Assembly: GCA_016806145.1 (NCBI GenBank)
Contig: CP063166.1
Coordinates: forward strand, 930,001-994,000
DNA length: 64,000 nt
Source: Variovorax paradoxus
GTDB lineage: Bacteria > Pseudomonadota > Gammaproteobacteria > Burkholderiales > Burkholderiaceae_C
Direction of reading: 5' to 3'
The notes beneath the pieces were generated by a model, which was not told the DNA's origin, did no database searches, and saw nothing but the letters and a program-made list of their open reading frames with translations. Positions within the stretch are counted from its first letter, which is position 1, and each line of letters begins with the position of its first letter. Shown here one piece after another: positions 26,582-35,817 of this stretch. The position numbers and the translations under genes are program-made.

Positions 26582-28822
26582 TCAAAGTGCCGCGAGCGCC
26601 GCGCGGACCTCGTCCTTGCCGAGGATCTCGGTCAGCACCACGGGCGGCTTGCCCGGGGCCTGCAGCACGTAGACCGGCACGCCGCTGCGGCCGAGCGCGG
26701 TCAGCGCGGCGGTGATCGCGGGATCGCGGCGGGTCCAGTCGGCGCGCAGCATCGCGACCTTCTTGTCGTCGAAGGCGGCCAAGAGCTCGGTGTCGGACAG
26801 CGTGGTCCTCTTGTTGTATTGGCAGGTCACGCACCAGGCGGCGGTGAAATCGATGAACACCGGGCGGCCGTCGCCGGCCAGCTCGGCCACGCGCTCGGCC
26901 GACCAGGGCTGCCAGCGGGCTTCCTTCGAGCCCGCGGCGCCCGCGAGCTTCGCGGGCTCGACGGTGGTCAGCACGTTGCGGCCGATGGCGCTGGTGAGCA
27001 CCACGGTGAAGCCGATCAGCACGGTGGCGATCACCAGCCGCGAGCGGCCGCGCAGCGTGAGCGCCCAGACGATCGCCGACAGGCACACCAGCAGCGCCAG
27101 CAGGGTGCCGGCGCCATCGATGCCGGTCTGCTGGCCCAGCACCCAGACCAGCCAGGCGACGGTGGCGAACATCGGGAAGGCCAGCAGCTTGCGCAGCGTG
27201 CTCATCCACGGGCCGGGCTTGGGCAGCAGCCAGGCGATGGCCGGCACGAAGCCCGCCACCAGGTAGGGCAGCGCGAGGCCGAAGCCCAGCGCCGCGAACA
27301 GCAGCAGCGCCTGGCCGGCCGGCAGGCCGATCGCGAAGCCCAGCGAGGCGCCCATGAACGGCGCGGTGCACGGCGAGGCGATGACCACCGCAAGCACGCC
27401 CGAGAGGAAGTCGTTGGCGATCGGGTGCTTGGCCTGCGCGCTGCACACCGACGAGGGCACGGTGCGCATGAACTCGAACACGCCCACCAGGTTCAGGCCG
27501 ATCAGCGTGAACAGCGCGGCCAGCACCGCCACCACCGCGGGCGACTGCAGCTGGAAGCCCCAGCCAAGGCCGGCACCGGCCGCGCGCAGCGCGAGCATGG
27601 CGCCGCCGAGCGCGAGGAAGGACAGGATCACGCCGGCCGTGTAGGCCAGCCCGGCCTGCCGGTGCGCGCTGCGGTTGCCGGCCTGGCGCGCGAAGCCCAG
27701 CACCTTGATCGCGAGGATCGGGAACACGCAGGGCATGAGGTTGAGCAGCAGGCCGCCGAGGAAGGCGCCGAGCAGCGCGGCCAGCAGCGTGCCCATGGGC
27801 TGGGGCGCGATCTCGTTCGAGGCGGCGGCGGTCTTCACGGCATCGGCCGCGTTGGCGGCCAGCGCCGCCTGCAGCGCGGGCGAAACCTGGGCGTCGGGCG
27901 CGGCGGCAGCCGCGGGCCAGCTGCCGCTCACGGGCGGTTCGGCGCGCCAGGCGATCGGCTGGCCGGGCTGGCGGTCGGCCTCGGCCAGCGCCACCACCAC
28001 CGGCATCGCCGTAGGGCTCGCGCTGCGCTGGTCGGCCAGCGGCAGCGTGGCGGTCCAGGCGCCGCCCTGCCAGGATTGGGTCCAGTCCTTGCCGGAGACG
28101 GCCGCGGTGCGGATCACCTCGGGGGTCTCGGGGAAGAAGGCCAGCGTCTTGCCCTGGGCGGCGGCCGGCAGGCCCTCGAGGCGCACCTGCAGGTTGTTGC
28201 CCTGCACCTCGATCGCGCCGGGCGCGGCGAGCTGTGCCGGCTGCGCGGCCTGGGCGGCGTCGAACTCGGCCTTGTGCAGCGCGGTCGAGCCCTGCACCGG
28301 CAGCGCCAGCGAGAACTCGCCTTCCTCGGGGATGCATTCCTTGCGGCAGACCAGCCACGAGGCCTTGAGCCGCACCTGGAGTTCGGCCGGCCCGCCGGCG
28401 CCCGTGAGGGCCAGCGGCGGCTTGAAGGTGCTCGCCACCTCGAGCGGCACCGGCAGCAGCACCGTGTTCTCGTAGCCGTAGTTGGCGAGGTTGCCGACCG
28501 GGATCTTCTTCGGCACCGGCCAGGCGATGTCGCCGGCCGCCACGCCGGGCGGCAGGGTCCAGCTGAGCTCGGTGGGCAGGCCGGAGTCGCCGGCGTTCTT
28601 CCAGTAGGTGTGCCACTCGGGCTGGTGCGCGATCTGCAGGCCGACCCAGACCGGCGCGCCGGGCGTCACGCCGTCGGGCGCGTGCGCCACCAGTTCGGCG
28701 CGCACATGCGGGGTGGTCACGACCGCGCCCGCCTTGGCTGGAGTCAATTGGGCCAGAGCCGGCATCCAGGCTGCGGATGCTGCTATGAGAAGCGTAGCGA
28801 ATCGGAGGCGCGTGAAGGTCAT
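26582..28822 (-). CDS. dsbD: DsbD/ScsB-type protein-disulfide reductase
   Basis: A 746-residue thiol-disulfide transporter that passes electrons from cytoplasmic thioredoxin to the periplasm. A signal peptide (about 1-22) precedes an N-terminal domain with a Cys pair in SWLVCRKECIPEEGEF; a central CcdA-like membrane domain has the paired cysteines NLMPCVFPILAIKVLG and VIASPCTAPFMGASLG; and a C-terminal thioredoxin domain has TAAWCVTCQYNK. The N-terminal domain looks more like ScsB than classical DsbD. Start at 28822 gives the signal peptide. It sits between AlaX and the redoxin gene in a probable three-gene operon. Confidence 0.92.
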   Translation of the reverse strand: MTFTRLRFATLLIAASAAWMPALAQLTPAKAGAVVTTPHVRAELVAHAPDGVTPGAPVWVGLQIAHQPEWHTYWKNAGDSGLPTELSWTLPPGVAAGDIAWPVPKKIPVGNLANYGYENTVLLPVPLEVASTFKPPLALTGAGGPAELQVRLKASWLVCRKECIPEEGEFSLALPVQGSTALHKAEFDAAQAAQPAQLAAPGAIEVQGNNLQVRLEGLPAAAQGKTLAFFPETPEVIRTAAVSGKDWTQSWQGGAWTATLPLADQRSASPTAMPVVVALAEADRQPGQPIAWRAEPPVSGSWPAAAAAPDAQVSPALQAALAANAADAVKTAAASNEIAPQPMGTLLAALLGAFLGGLLLNLMPCVFPILAIKVLGFARQAGNRSAHRQAGLAYTAGVILSFLALGGAMLALRAAGAGLGWGFQLQSPAVVAVLAALFTLIGLNLVGVFEFMRTVPSSVCSAQAKHPIANDFLSGVLAVVIASPCTAPFMGASLGFAIGLPAGQALLLFAALGFGLALPYLVAGFVPAIAWLLPKPGPWMSTLRKLLAFPMFATVAWLVWVLGQQTGIDGAGTLLALLVCLSAIVWALTLRGRSRLVIATVLIGFTVVLTSAIGRNVLTTVEPAKLAGAAGSKEARWQPWSAERVAELAGDGRPVFIDFTAAWCVTCQYNKRTTLSDTELLAAFDDKKVAMLRADWTRRDPAITAALTALGRSGVPVYVLQAPGKPPVVLTEILGKDEVRAALAAL

Positions 28823-28866
28823 GCCGACAGTCGGAGCGTTCAGGGGAGGCGAAGTTCCGGGCGGGA

Positions 28867-29622
28867 TCAGGCGGCGGCGGCCCAGCCCAGCACCACGCGC
28901 CGGCTGTTGGCGCTCTTCTTCTCGATCTTGGTGACCACCACGGCGCCGATCTCGGCGGTGTTGGCCACGTGCGTGCCGCCGCAGGGCTGGAAATCGATCT
29001 GCGCCTCGCCCTCGCCGCCGATGCGGATGGTGCGCACCGTGCCCGTGCCGCGCGGCGGCTGCACGCTCATGCTCTTGACCAGCGCCGGGTTGGCGTCGAG
29101 TTCGGCGTCGGTGATGGCGCCGACGGTCAGCGGATGGGCCGCGCCCACCAGCGCCGCGAGTCCCTGGGTCAGCGCTTCCTTGTCGAGCGGGTCGGTCATG
29201 TGGAAGTCGAGCCGCGCGTAGTCGGGCGTGATCGAGCAGCCGTTGACCGGCTGCGGCACCAGGTGGCAGAGCAGGTGGGTGGCCGTGTGGAAGCGCATCA
29301 GCCGGTGGCGACGCTCCCAGTCGATGGTCGCGGTGACGGCGTCGCCGGGCTTCAGCGCGGCCAGCAGGGCCTCCTGGCCCGGCGCGGGCACGTGCACGAT
29401 CTCGTCGGTGGCGCGGCCCTCGGCGTCCTTGCCCTTGCGCGTATCGGCGATCGCGATCTCGTCGCCGCCGGCCAGCGCCAGCACGCCGCTGTCTCCGGCC
29501 TGTCCGCCGCCCAGCGGGTAGAACACGCTGCGGTCCAGCACGATGCCGGTCTCGTCGATGCGCTCGACGCGCGCTTCGCAGGAGCGCAGATAGGCGTCGG
29601 CACGGAACAGGTCGTGGGTCAT
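28867..29622 (-). CDS. Alanyl-tRNA editing protein (AlaX)
   Basis: A 251-residue free-standing editing domain that deacylates Ser- or Gly-mischarged tRNA-Ala. It resembles the AlaRS editing domain: FYPLGGGQAGDSGVLAL, the zinc and catalytic motif MRFHTATHLLCHLV (HxxxH), and the second zinc pair QPCGGTHVANTAEIG (CxxxH). The size fits AlaX-M. The ATG at 29622 gives the standard MTHDLFRADAYLRSCEARV start. It is first in the AlaX/DsbD/redoxin run, with a 44-base gap to dsbD. Confidence 0.92.
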   Translation of the reverse strand: MTHDLFRADAYLRSCEARVERIDETGIVLDRSVFYPLGGGQAGDSGVLALAGGDEIAIADTRKGKDAEGRATDEIVHVPAPGQEALLAALKPGDAVTATIDWERRHRLMRFHTATHLLCHLVPQPVNGCSITPDYARLDFHMTDPLDKEALTQGLAALVGAAHPLTVGAITDAELDANPALVKSMSVQPPRGTGTVRTIRIGGEGEAQIDFQPCGGTHVANTAEIGAVVVTKIEKKSANSRRVVLGWAAAA

Positions 29623-29765
29623 CCCGGCGATGGTAGCGGCGATGCGCGAACGGGGTGCGCCCACGCCGGAAAGCGCCCACGACCGACAGCCCCGGGGCCG
29701 CCGCCCGCTCGAAGATCGCTCGATGCGCGGCGTCCGGCTGCGCCGCAACGCATGAAGGATGGCGC

Positions 29766-31136
29766 ATGAAGACACGGCAGCAAGCACCCACCCCCAAGAT
29801 GGCCGCGGCCTTGCTGGCGGCGGTCCTGGTCCCGCTGGTGCTGGCGGGCTGCGGCGAGGCGGCCAAGCTCACGCCCGAACTGACCACCGGCCCGCGGCCG
29901 CAGCTGGTCGAGCCCAACAAGACCCTGATCCCCACCGTCAACGTCGCGCCCGTGGTCGGCTGGAACGACACCGCCGCGCCCACGCCGGCCGATGGCCTCA
30001 AGGTGGCGGCGCTGGCGCGCGGGCTCGACCATCCGCGCTGGGTCTACACCCTGCCCAACGGCGACGTGCTGGTGGCCGAGAGCAACAAGCCGCCCAAGCC
30101 CGAGGGCACGACCGACGGCGGCAGCGGCCTGATGGCCAAGGCGCGCAACTTCGTGATGAACAAGCTGATGGCGCGCGCCGGCGCCGGCGTGCCCAGCGCG
30201 AACCGCATCACCCTGCTGCGCGATGCCGACGGCGACGGCGCGGCCGAGGTCAAGCAGGTGTTCCTCTCCAACCTCACCTCGCCCTACGGCATGGCGCTGG
30301 TGGGCAACGAGCTCTTCATCGCCAACGCCGATGCGCTCGTGAAGGTGCCCTACACCGAGGGCCAGACCTCGATCGATGCCAAGCCCACCGTGGTGACGCC
30401 GCTGCCCGCGGGCATCAACCACCACTGGACCAAGAACGTGATCGCCAACGCCGACGGCAGCAAGCTCTACGTGACCGTGGGCTCGAACAGCAACATCGGC
30501 GAGAACGGCCTGGCCGCCGAGGAGGGCCGCGCCGCCATCTGGGAGGTCGACACCAAGAGCGGCGAGAAGCGCCTGTTCGCGAGCGGCCTGCGCAACCCCA
30601 ACGGCCTGGGCTGGGACCCCGACACGCAGGCGCTGTGGACCGTGGTCAACGAGCGCGACGAGATCGGCAGCGACCTCGTGCCCGACTACCTGACCTCGGT
30701 GAAGGACGGCGCCTTCTACGGCTGGCCCTGGAGCTATTACGGCGGCGTGGTCGACGTGCGCGTGCAGCCGCAGAACCCCGAGATGGTGGCCAAGTCGATC
30801 GCGCCCGACTACGCGCTGGGCTCGCACGTCGCGCCGCTGGGTCTCGCGTTCTCGCGCCCGGGCGGCATGCCCGAGCAGTTCGCCAGCGGCGTCTTCATCG
30901 GCGAGCACGGCTCGTGGAACCGCAAGCCCAAGTCGGGCTACAAGGTGGTGTTCGTGCCCTTCATCGGCGGCAAGCCCAGCGGCCCGCCGGTCGACGTGCT
31001 CACGGGCTTCCTCGATGCCCAGGAGAAGGCCCAGGGCCGGCCGGTGGGCGTGGCGCTCGACAAGAGCGGCGCGCTGCTGGTGGCCGACGACGTGGGCAAC
31101 GTCGTGTGGCGGGTGTCGCGCGCCAAGCAGAACTGA
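29766..31136 (+). CDS. PQQ-type sugar/sorbosone dehydrogenase lipoprotein
   Basis: A 456-residue beta-propeller protein of the L-sorbosone dehydrogenase / soluble glucose dehydrogenase-like family. A lipoprotein signal with lipobox LAGC places the mature N-terminal Cys at about residue 29. Propeller motifs include [80 protein letters not shown] and [20 protein letters not shown]. Members oxidise aldoses or their aldehydes in the periplasm with PQQ; many have unknown substrates. It is divergent from AlaX and converges on a LacI regulator. Confidence 0.88.
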   Translation: MKTRQQAPTPKMAAALLAAVLVPLVLAGCGEAAKLTPELTTGPRPQLVEPNKTLIPTVNVAPVVGWNDTAAPTPADGLKVAALARGLDHPRWVYTLPNGDVLVAESNKPPKPEGTTDGGSGLMAKARNFVMNKLMARAGAGVPSANRITLLRDADGDGAAEVKQVFLSNLTSPYGMALVGNELFIANADALVKVPYTEGQTSIDAKPTVVTPLPAGINHHWTKNVIANADGSKLYVTVGSNSNIGENGLAAEEGRAAIWEVDTKSGEKRLFASGLRNPNGLGWDPDTQALWTVVNERDEIGSDLVPDYLTSVKDGAFYGWPWSYYGGVVDVRVQPQNPEMVAKSIAPDYALGSHVAPLGLAFSRPGGMPEQFASGVFIGEHGSWNRKPKSGYKVVFVPFIGGKPSGPPVDVLTGFLDAQEKAQGRPVGVALDKSGALLVADDVGNVVWRVSRAKQN

Positions 31137-31142
31137 AGAAGC

Positions 31143-32171
31143 TCAGCCGCTGCGCACCGACGAGGGCCGCGCCACCAGCTGCGCGGCCGGGCCCTCGACC
31201 CGGTGGCGCGAGACGTCGCCGCGCAGGTGGTCGAACAGCAGCGCGATCGCCTGCTGCGCCACTTCCTCCAGGTGCAGGTCGACCGCGGTAAGCGGCGGCA
31301 CGCTGGTGCGCGCGCGCAGGCCGTCGTAGCGGGTCGCGACCATCACGTCGTCGGGCACGCGGCGCCCGCTCTGCACGATCGCGGCCAGCGCGCCGGCGGC
31401 GAAGGCATCGACCGGCACGCAGAAGGCGTCGATGCCGGGATGGGCCGCGAGCAGCGCCTGCGCGGCCTCGTGGCCGCCGGCCTCGCCCCGCACCTCCTCG
31501 ACCAGCGACAGCAGCGGCGGCTGGCCGCGCGCGGCCATCGCTTCCTCGTAGGCCGTGCGCGCCTCGAGGTAGGAGTTGCGCTGCGCCGCGCCCAGGATCA
31601 TCGCGACCTGGCGCGCGCCCTGGCCGTGCAGGTGCTCGAGCAGCAGCCGCGTGGTGCGGCCCGAATGGATGTCGACGTAGGGCGGCATCACCGGCCCCTC
31701 GGCCGGCTTGCCGATGGCCACCACCGGCAGGCCGCGGCGCAGCAGGTTCGCGAGGTTGGGGTCGCCGGCCGAAGGCTCGATGACCAGCGCGCCGTCGACG
31801 TCGAGCAGCTCCATCGGCACCAGGCCGTTCTCCATCGCGGGCGCCAGCACCAGCGCGAGGCCGCGGTCGAGCGCCGCCGCCGCGGCCACCGCCGCCACCT
31901 CCATCAGGAAGCCCAGCCGCGAGGGCCCGCCCGCCACCGCCAGCGGCATCGAGGACAGCAGGGCGATCATGTGCGCCTGCCCGGTGCGCAGCCGCTGCGC
32001 ATTGCGGTTCGGCCGGTAGCCGAGCTTGGCGGCCGCGCGCTCGACGCGCGCGCGGGTCTCGGCATCGACCTGCCCGCGCGCGTTCAGGGCGTGCGACACG
32101 GTGGTCGGCGACACGCCGGCCTCGCGCGCCACGTCCTTGATGTTCGCCCGTGGCGTTCGCTCGGTGTTCAT
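31143..32171 (-). CDS. LacI-family regulator of the nucleobase gene set
   Basis: A 342-residue LacI/GalR regulator. The helix-turn-helix IKDVAREAGVSPTTVSHALN is followed by the hinge RPNRNAQRLRTGQAHMIALL and the sensor domain (VDGALVIEPSAGD, VDIHSGRTTRLLLEHLHGQG). The ATG at 32171 is preferred to a GTG at 32189. It is divergent from a nucleobase permease, amidohydrolase and TauE-type gene, with two matching operators in the 147-base gap, so it probably represses both itself and that unit in response to a purine-like ligand. Confidence 0.88.
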   Translation of the reverse strand: MNTERTPRANIKDVAREAGVSPTTVSHALNARGQVDAETRARVERAAAKLGYRPNRNAQRLRTGQAHMIALLSSMPLAVAGGPSRLGFLMEVAAVAAAAALDRGLALVLAPAMENGLVPMELLDVDGALVIEPSAGDPNLANLLRRGLPVVAIGKPAEGPVMPPYVDIHSGRTTRLLLEHLHGQGARQVAMILGAAQRNSYLEARTAYEEAMAARGQPPLLSLVEEVRGEAGGHEAAQALLAAHPGIDAFCVPVDAFAAGALAAIVQSGRRVPDDVMVATRYDGLRARTSVPPLTAVDLHLEEVAQQAIALLFDHLRGDVSRHRVEGPAAQLVARPSSVRSG

Positions 32172-32207
32172 CCCGTATTGACCTTCCACGAAAGCGGTGC
32201 TTCAATT

Positions 32208-32223
32208 CCCAAATCGTTTTGGG
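32208..32223. promoter_or_regulatory. Predicted LacI operator A
   Basis: CCCAAATCGTTTTGGG differs by one position from a perfect palindrome with a central CG. It is 37 bases before the regulator start, suited to autoregulation. Confidence 0.7.
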
Positions 32224-32272
32224 CGTCTGCCCGGAATGTACTTCACCCGCTGCGGCGGATTTTTTTGCCAGT

Positions 32273-32294
32273 GCGCCCAAATCGATTTGGGCGC
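32273..32294. promoter_or_regulatory. Predicted LacI operator B (22-bp palindrome)
   Basis: A perfect 22-bp palindrome with core CCCAAATCGATTTGGG, extended by GCG/CGC on each side. It ends 25 bases before the permease start. Its centre is 68 bases from operator A, a spacing that would allow DNA looping between two dimers. Confidence 0.78.
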
Positions 32295-32318
32295 GGACCG
32301 ATCCAAGGAAAAACGATC

Positions 32319-33671
32319 ATGTCCCGTGCGAACGAGGTTGCGCCCGTCGATGCCGTGCTGCCCTTTTCCCAATTGCTGCTGTTCGGCCTGCAGCATGTGC
32401 TGGTGATGGCCGCGGTGCCGATCACCTCGGTGTTCCTGGTGGCCAAGGCGCTGGGCCTGTCGGCCGCGCTCACGGTCAACCTGATCAGTGCCACCTTCCT
32501 GCTGTGCGGGCTCGGCACCCTGCTGCAGTCCTTCGGGCCCTGGAAGTTCGGCGCGCGGCTGCCCTTCGTGATGGTGCCGGGCGGCGCGCCGATCGTGATG
32601 TTCGTGACCATCGCCCAGCAGCGCGACCTGCAGACCGCCTCGGGCGCGGTGATCCTCACGGCGCTGTTCTATTTCCTGATCCTGCCGGTGTTCGCGCGCT
32701 GCCTGCGCTTCTTCCCGAAGATCGTCATCGGCACGCTGCTGCTGCTGGTGTCGATCAACCTGGTGAAGGTCTACGGCGGCATCATCGCCGGCAAGGCCGG
32801 CACGCCGACCTTCGGCGACCCGGTGAACATCGGGCTGGCGCTCGCCACCATCGGCTTCACGCTGCTGTTCGCGCGCCTGTTCAAGGGCATGCTGGGCCAG
32901 CTCGCGGTGCTGCTGGGCCTGCTGGCCGGCACGCTCTTGGCGGCCGCCTTCGGGCTGATGGACTTCTCGCCCGTGGCCGCCGGCCCGGTGTGGAGCACCC
33001 CGACCCTGCTGCCCTTCGGCCTGCCGCACTTCGACCTCGTGGCCGCGGTGCCGCTCCTGATCTTCAGCGTGATCTCGATGGTCGAGGCCACCGGCCAGAC
33101 GGTGGCCGTGGCCGAGGTGGTGGGCCGGTCCATCGACCCGCGCGACGCGGTGCCGCGCACCGTGCGCGGCGACGCGCTGGTGTCGCTGCTCGGCGGCCTG
33201 TTCGGCACCTCGATGATCATCACCAGCGGCGAGAACATCGGCATCGTGCGCGCCACCAACGTGCGCTCGCGCTACGTGACGGCCATGGCCGGCGCGATCC
33301 TGGTGCTGATCGCGCTGTCGGCGCCGCTGGGCCGGCTCGCCAGCGCGATTCCCGTCGCCGTGGTGGGCGGCACCGCGATGGTGGTGTTCGCGATCATCGG
33401 CACCATGGGCATCGACATGCTGCGCCGCACCGACCTGCACGAGCGCGGCAACATGTTCGTGCTGGCGGGCGCGCTGACCATGGGCCTGCTGCCGATCCTG
33501 GTGCCGGGGCTCTACAGCCGCTTTCCCGACACCCTGCAACTGGTGCTGGGCAACGGCCTCGCGATGGGCTCGATCACCGCGGTGGTGCTCAACCTGCTGT
33601 TCAACCGGCCACCGGACGAACGCGCGGCGCCCCTGCCGTCGGCGGTGCCGCCGCCGGTCTCGCCGCAGTGA
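32319..33671 (+). CDS. NCS2-family nucleobase:cation symporter (xanthine/uracil permease)
   Basis: A 450-residue NCS2 permease with about 14 spans. Family motifs: LLLFGLQHVLVMAAVPITSV near the N-terminus, LQSFGPWKFGARLPFVMVPG, the substrate-site region LLIFSVISMVEATGQTVAVA, and the conserved TSGENIGIVRATNVRSRYV. These are H+ or Na+ symporters of purines or uracil. AAGGA at 32305-32309 supports the start. It leads a probable operon with an amidohydrolase and a TauE-type permease under the facing LacI regulator. Base specificity cannot be read; a purine is likely. Confidence 0.9.
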   Translation: MSRANEVAPVDAVLPFSQLLLFGLQHVLVMAAVPITSVFLVAKALGLSAALTVNLISATFLLCGLGTLLQSFGPWKFGARLPFVMVPGGAPIVMFVTIAQQRDLQTASGAVILTALFYFLILPVFARCLRFFPKIVIGTLLLLVSINLVKVYGGIIAGKAGTPTFGDPVNIGLALATIGFTLLFARLFKGMLGQLAVLLGLLAGTLLAAAFGLMDFSPVAAGPVWSTPTLLPFGLPHFDLVAAVPLLIFSVISMVEATGQTVAVAEVVGRSIDPRDAVPRTVRGDALVSLLGGLFGTSMIITSGENIGIVRATNVRSRYVTAMAGAILVLIALSAPLGRLASAIPVAVVGGTAMVVFAIIGTMGIDMLRRTDLHERGNMFVLAGALTMGLLPILVPGLYSRFPDTLQLVLGNGLAMGSITAVVLNLLFNRPPDERAAPLPSAVPPPVSPQ

Positions 33672-33704
33672 GCTTCTTCTCTTTCCTTTCTTTCGGATCC
33701 AGAC

Positions 33705-35105
33705 ATGTCCCCTGACCACGAGGCCGCGCCCTTCGCGGCCCGCGAGCTGCTGCTCGTGCCCGACCACTTGATGCTGCGCGACGGCCCGGCCACCGGCCAC
33801 GCCGTGCACATCGCCGACGGCCGCTTCGCCGACATCGGCCCCGCCGAGCTGCTGGCCGTGCGCCATCCTCGACTGGTGCCGCAACGCCTGCCCGGCCGGC
33901 TGCTGATGCCCGGCATGATCGACGCGCACCACCATCTCACGCAGTCCTTCGGCAAGTCGCTGGCCTACGGCGAGCCGTCCGAGATCTTCCGCCGCGTGTG
34001 GGTGCCGCTCGAATCCAGCCTCGACGACGAGTTCGTCTACCTCGCGACCAAGCTCGCGGCGCTCGAGTCGCTGCGCGGCGGCTTCACCACCGTGTGCGAC
34101 GCCGGCACCCGCGCGCCGGGCGACATCGGCGCGATGGCGCGCGCGCTGCACGAGACCGGCCTGCGCTGCGTGCTCGGGCTGATCTGCAACGACGGCGGCA
34201 ACGAGAGCGGCGATGCGGAGCGCCGCGCGCTGAAGGCGCAGGCCGAGCGCTTCCTCGCGCGCTGGCAGGGCGATGCGCTGGTGCATCCCTCGCTCGCGAT
34301 CTCGGTGCCCGAAGCGGCCTCCGACGAGATGCTGACGAGCGTCTCCGCGCTGTGCGCCGAGGCCGGCACCGTGTTCCAGACCCACGTCAACGAGCACCTG
34401 GCCTCGGTCGAGCGCTCGGTGGTCGCGCGCGGCCGGCGCCCGCTCGAACTGCTCGCGCAGCTGGGCGCGCTCGGCCCGCAGGTGCTGATCGCGCACGGCA
34501 CGCTGGTCACGCCGCCGGAGCTCATGCTGCTGCGCGACACCGACACCGCCGTCAGCTACAACCCGGTCGCGAGCCAGTGGAAGGGCAACGCGGTGGCGCC
34601 GGCCCATCTGATGGACGCGCTCGGCATCCGCTTCGGCCTGGGCACCGATGCCACGCGCAGCGACGGCTTCCGCCTGATGGATGCGGCCGAGGCCGCGCAG
34701 AAGATCGCCTTCGGCCTGGCCGTGGGCGATGCCTCCAGCGGCGGCGGCTGGACCTGGTTCGACCATGCGACGCACGAGGGCGCGCGTGCCGCGGGCCTGG
34801 GCGCGCGCACCGGCGAGATCGCCGTCGGCAAGGCCGCCGACTTCCTGCTCGTGGACGTCGACACGCCCGAGATGTGCACCTCGGTCGACCTGACCTGGGA
34901 CCTGGTGCGACTGGGCAACCGCGACCAGATCGAGGCGGTGTTCGTCGACGGCCGGCTGCGGCTGTGGAAGGGCTGGCCCACCGACTGGGACGCGCGCGCG
35001 CTGCAACGGCAGCTCGCGCGCACCGCCCAGGCCGCGATCGCGCGCGCGCCGATCGTGCGGCTGCATCCCACGGCCGCCGAGCACCGGCGGCAGGTCGCCC
35101 GATGA
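33705..35105 (+). CDS. Metal-dependent amidohydrolase (purine/triazine deaminase-like)
   Basis: A 466-residue amidohydrolase-superfamily enzyme of the ATZ/TRZ and guanine/8-oxoguanine deaminase kind. The metal ligands are visible: HxH in PGMIDAHHHLTQSFGKSL, His in FQTHVNEHLASVERSV (also with the substrate Glu), His in VLIAHGTLVTPPELML, and Asp in FGLGTDATRSDGFRLMDAAE. It should hydrolytically deaminate a purine-like or triazine ring amine. The permease upstream and LacI control suggest an imported nucleobase as substrate. It overlaps the next gene by 4 bases. Confidence 0.88.
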   Translation: MSPDHEAAPFAARELLLVPDHLMLRDGPATGHAVHIADGRFADIGPAELLAVRHPRLVPQRLPGRLLMPGMIDAHHHLTQSFGKSLAYGEPSEIFRRVWVPLESSLDDEFVYLATKLAALESLRGGFTTVCDAGTRAPGDIGAMARALHETGLRCVLGLICNDGGNESGDAERRALKAQAERFLARWQGDALVHPSLAISVPEAASDEMLTSVSALCAEAGTVFQTHVNEHLASVERSVVARGRRPLELLAQLGALGPQVLIAHGTLVTPPELMLLRDTDTAVSYNPVASQWKGNAVAPAHLMDALGIRFGLGTDATRSDGFRLMDAAEAAQKIAFGLAVGDASSGGGWTWFDHATHEGARAAGLGARTGEIAVGKAADFLLVDVDTPEMCTSVDLTWDLVRLGNRDQIEAVFVDGRLRLWKGWPTDWDARALQRQLARTAQAAIARAPIVRLHPTAAEHRRQVAR

Positions 35106-35815
35106 GCGCGCAGCACCTCGTGCTGATGTCGCTGGCCGTGCTGGTCGCCGCCTTCGTGCAGGGCGCGACCGGCGTCGGCTTCGCGCTCATCGCCGCGCCG
35201 GTGATCGGGCTCGTGCGCCCCGAGCTGCTGCCGGTGTGCGTGCTGGTGCTGATGCTGCCGCTGAACCTCTACGTGGCCTGGCGCGAGCGCGGCGCCATCG
35301 ACGGCACCGGCGCGCGCTGGATCACCGGCGGGCGCGTCGCGGGCACCGCGGGCGGCCTGTGGGTGCTGGCGGCGCTCAGCGCGGGCCAGCTCTCGCTGTT
35401 CGTCGGCGCCTCGACCGTCGTGGCCGCGCTGGTCACCCTGCTGATGCCGGCCTTCTCGCCGGGGCGCGGCGCCTTCGTCGGCGCCGGGCTGGTCACGGGC
35501 ATCACCGAGACCGCCACCGGCATCGGCGGCCCGCCGCTGGCGCTGGTCTACCAGCACCAGCCGGCGCCCACCATGCGTTCGACCATCGCGCTGTGCTTCC
35601 TGCTCGGCGAGCTGGTGTCGCTGGCCGTGCTGCTGGCCACCGGCCGCGTCGGCCTGCCGCAGCTGCAGGCCGCGGCGCTGCTGCTGCCGGCGCTGGTCGT
35701 GGGCGCGGTGCTGAGCCGCCTCGTGCATCGCCGCGTGAACGGGCGGCTGCTGCGCATCTTCGTGCAGCTGTTCGCGATCGTCTCGGGGCTGGTGCTGCTG
35801 GTGAAGGCCTTCTGA
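35102..35815 (+). CDS. TauE/SafE family permease in the nucleobase operon
   Basis: A 237-residue TauE/SafE (DUF81) membrane protein with about eight spans. The paired halves start with VAAFVQGATGVGFALIAAPV and VTGITETATGIGGPPLALVY, the family signature. Its ATG overlaps the amidohydrolase stop (ATGA), so it is translationally coupled. In this position it could export a product of the deaminase pathway, or import an organic anion; the substrate is unknown. A small IR at the stop (CTGACCTCAG) also covers the stop of the facing gene, two bases away. Confidence 0.87.
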   Translation: MSAQHLVLMSLAVLVAAFVQGATGVGFALIAAPVIGLVRPELLPVCVLVLMLPLNLYVAWRERGAIDGTGARWITGGRVAGTAGGLWVLAALSAGQLSLFVGASTVVAALVTLLMPAFSPGRGAFVGAGLVTGITETATGIGGPPLALVYQHQPAPTMRSTIALCFLLGELVSLAVLLATGRVGLPQLQAAALLLPALVVGAVLSRLVHRRVNGRLLRIFVQLFAIVSGLVLLVKAF

Positions 35816-35817
35816 CC

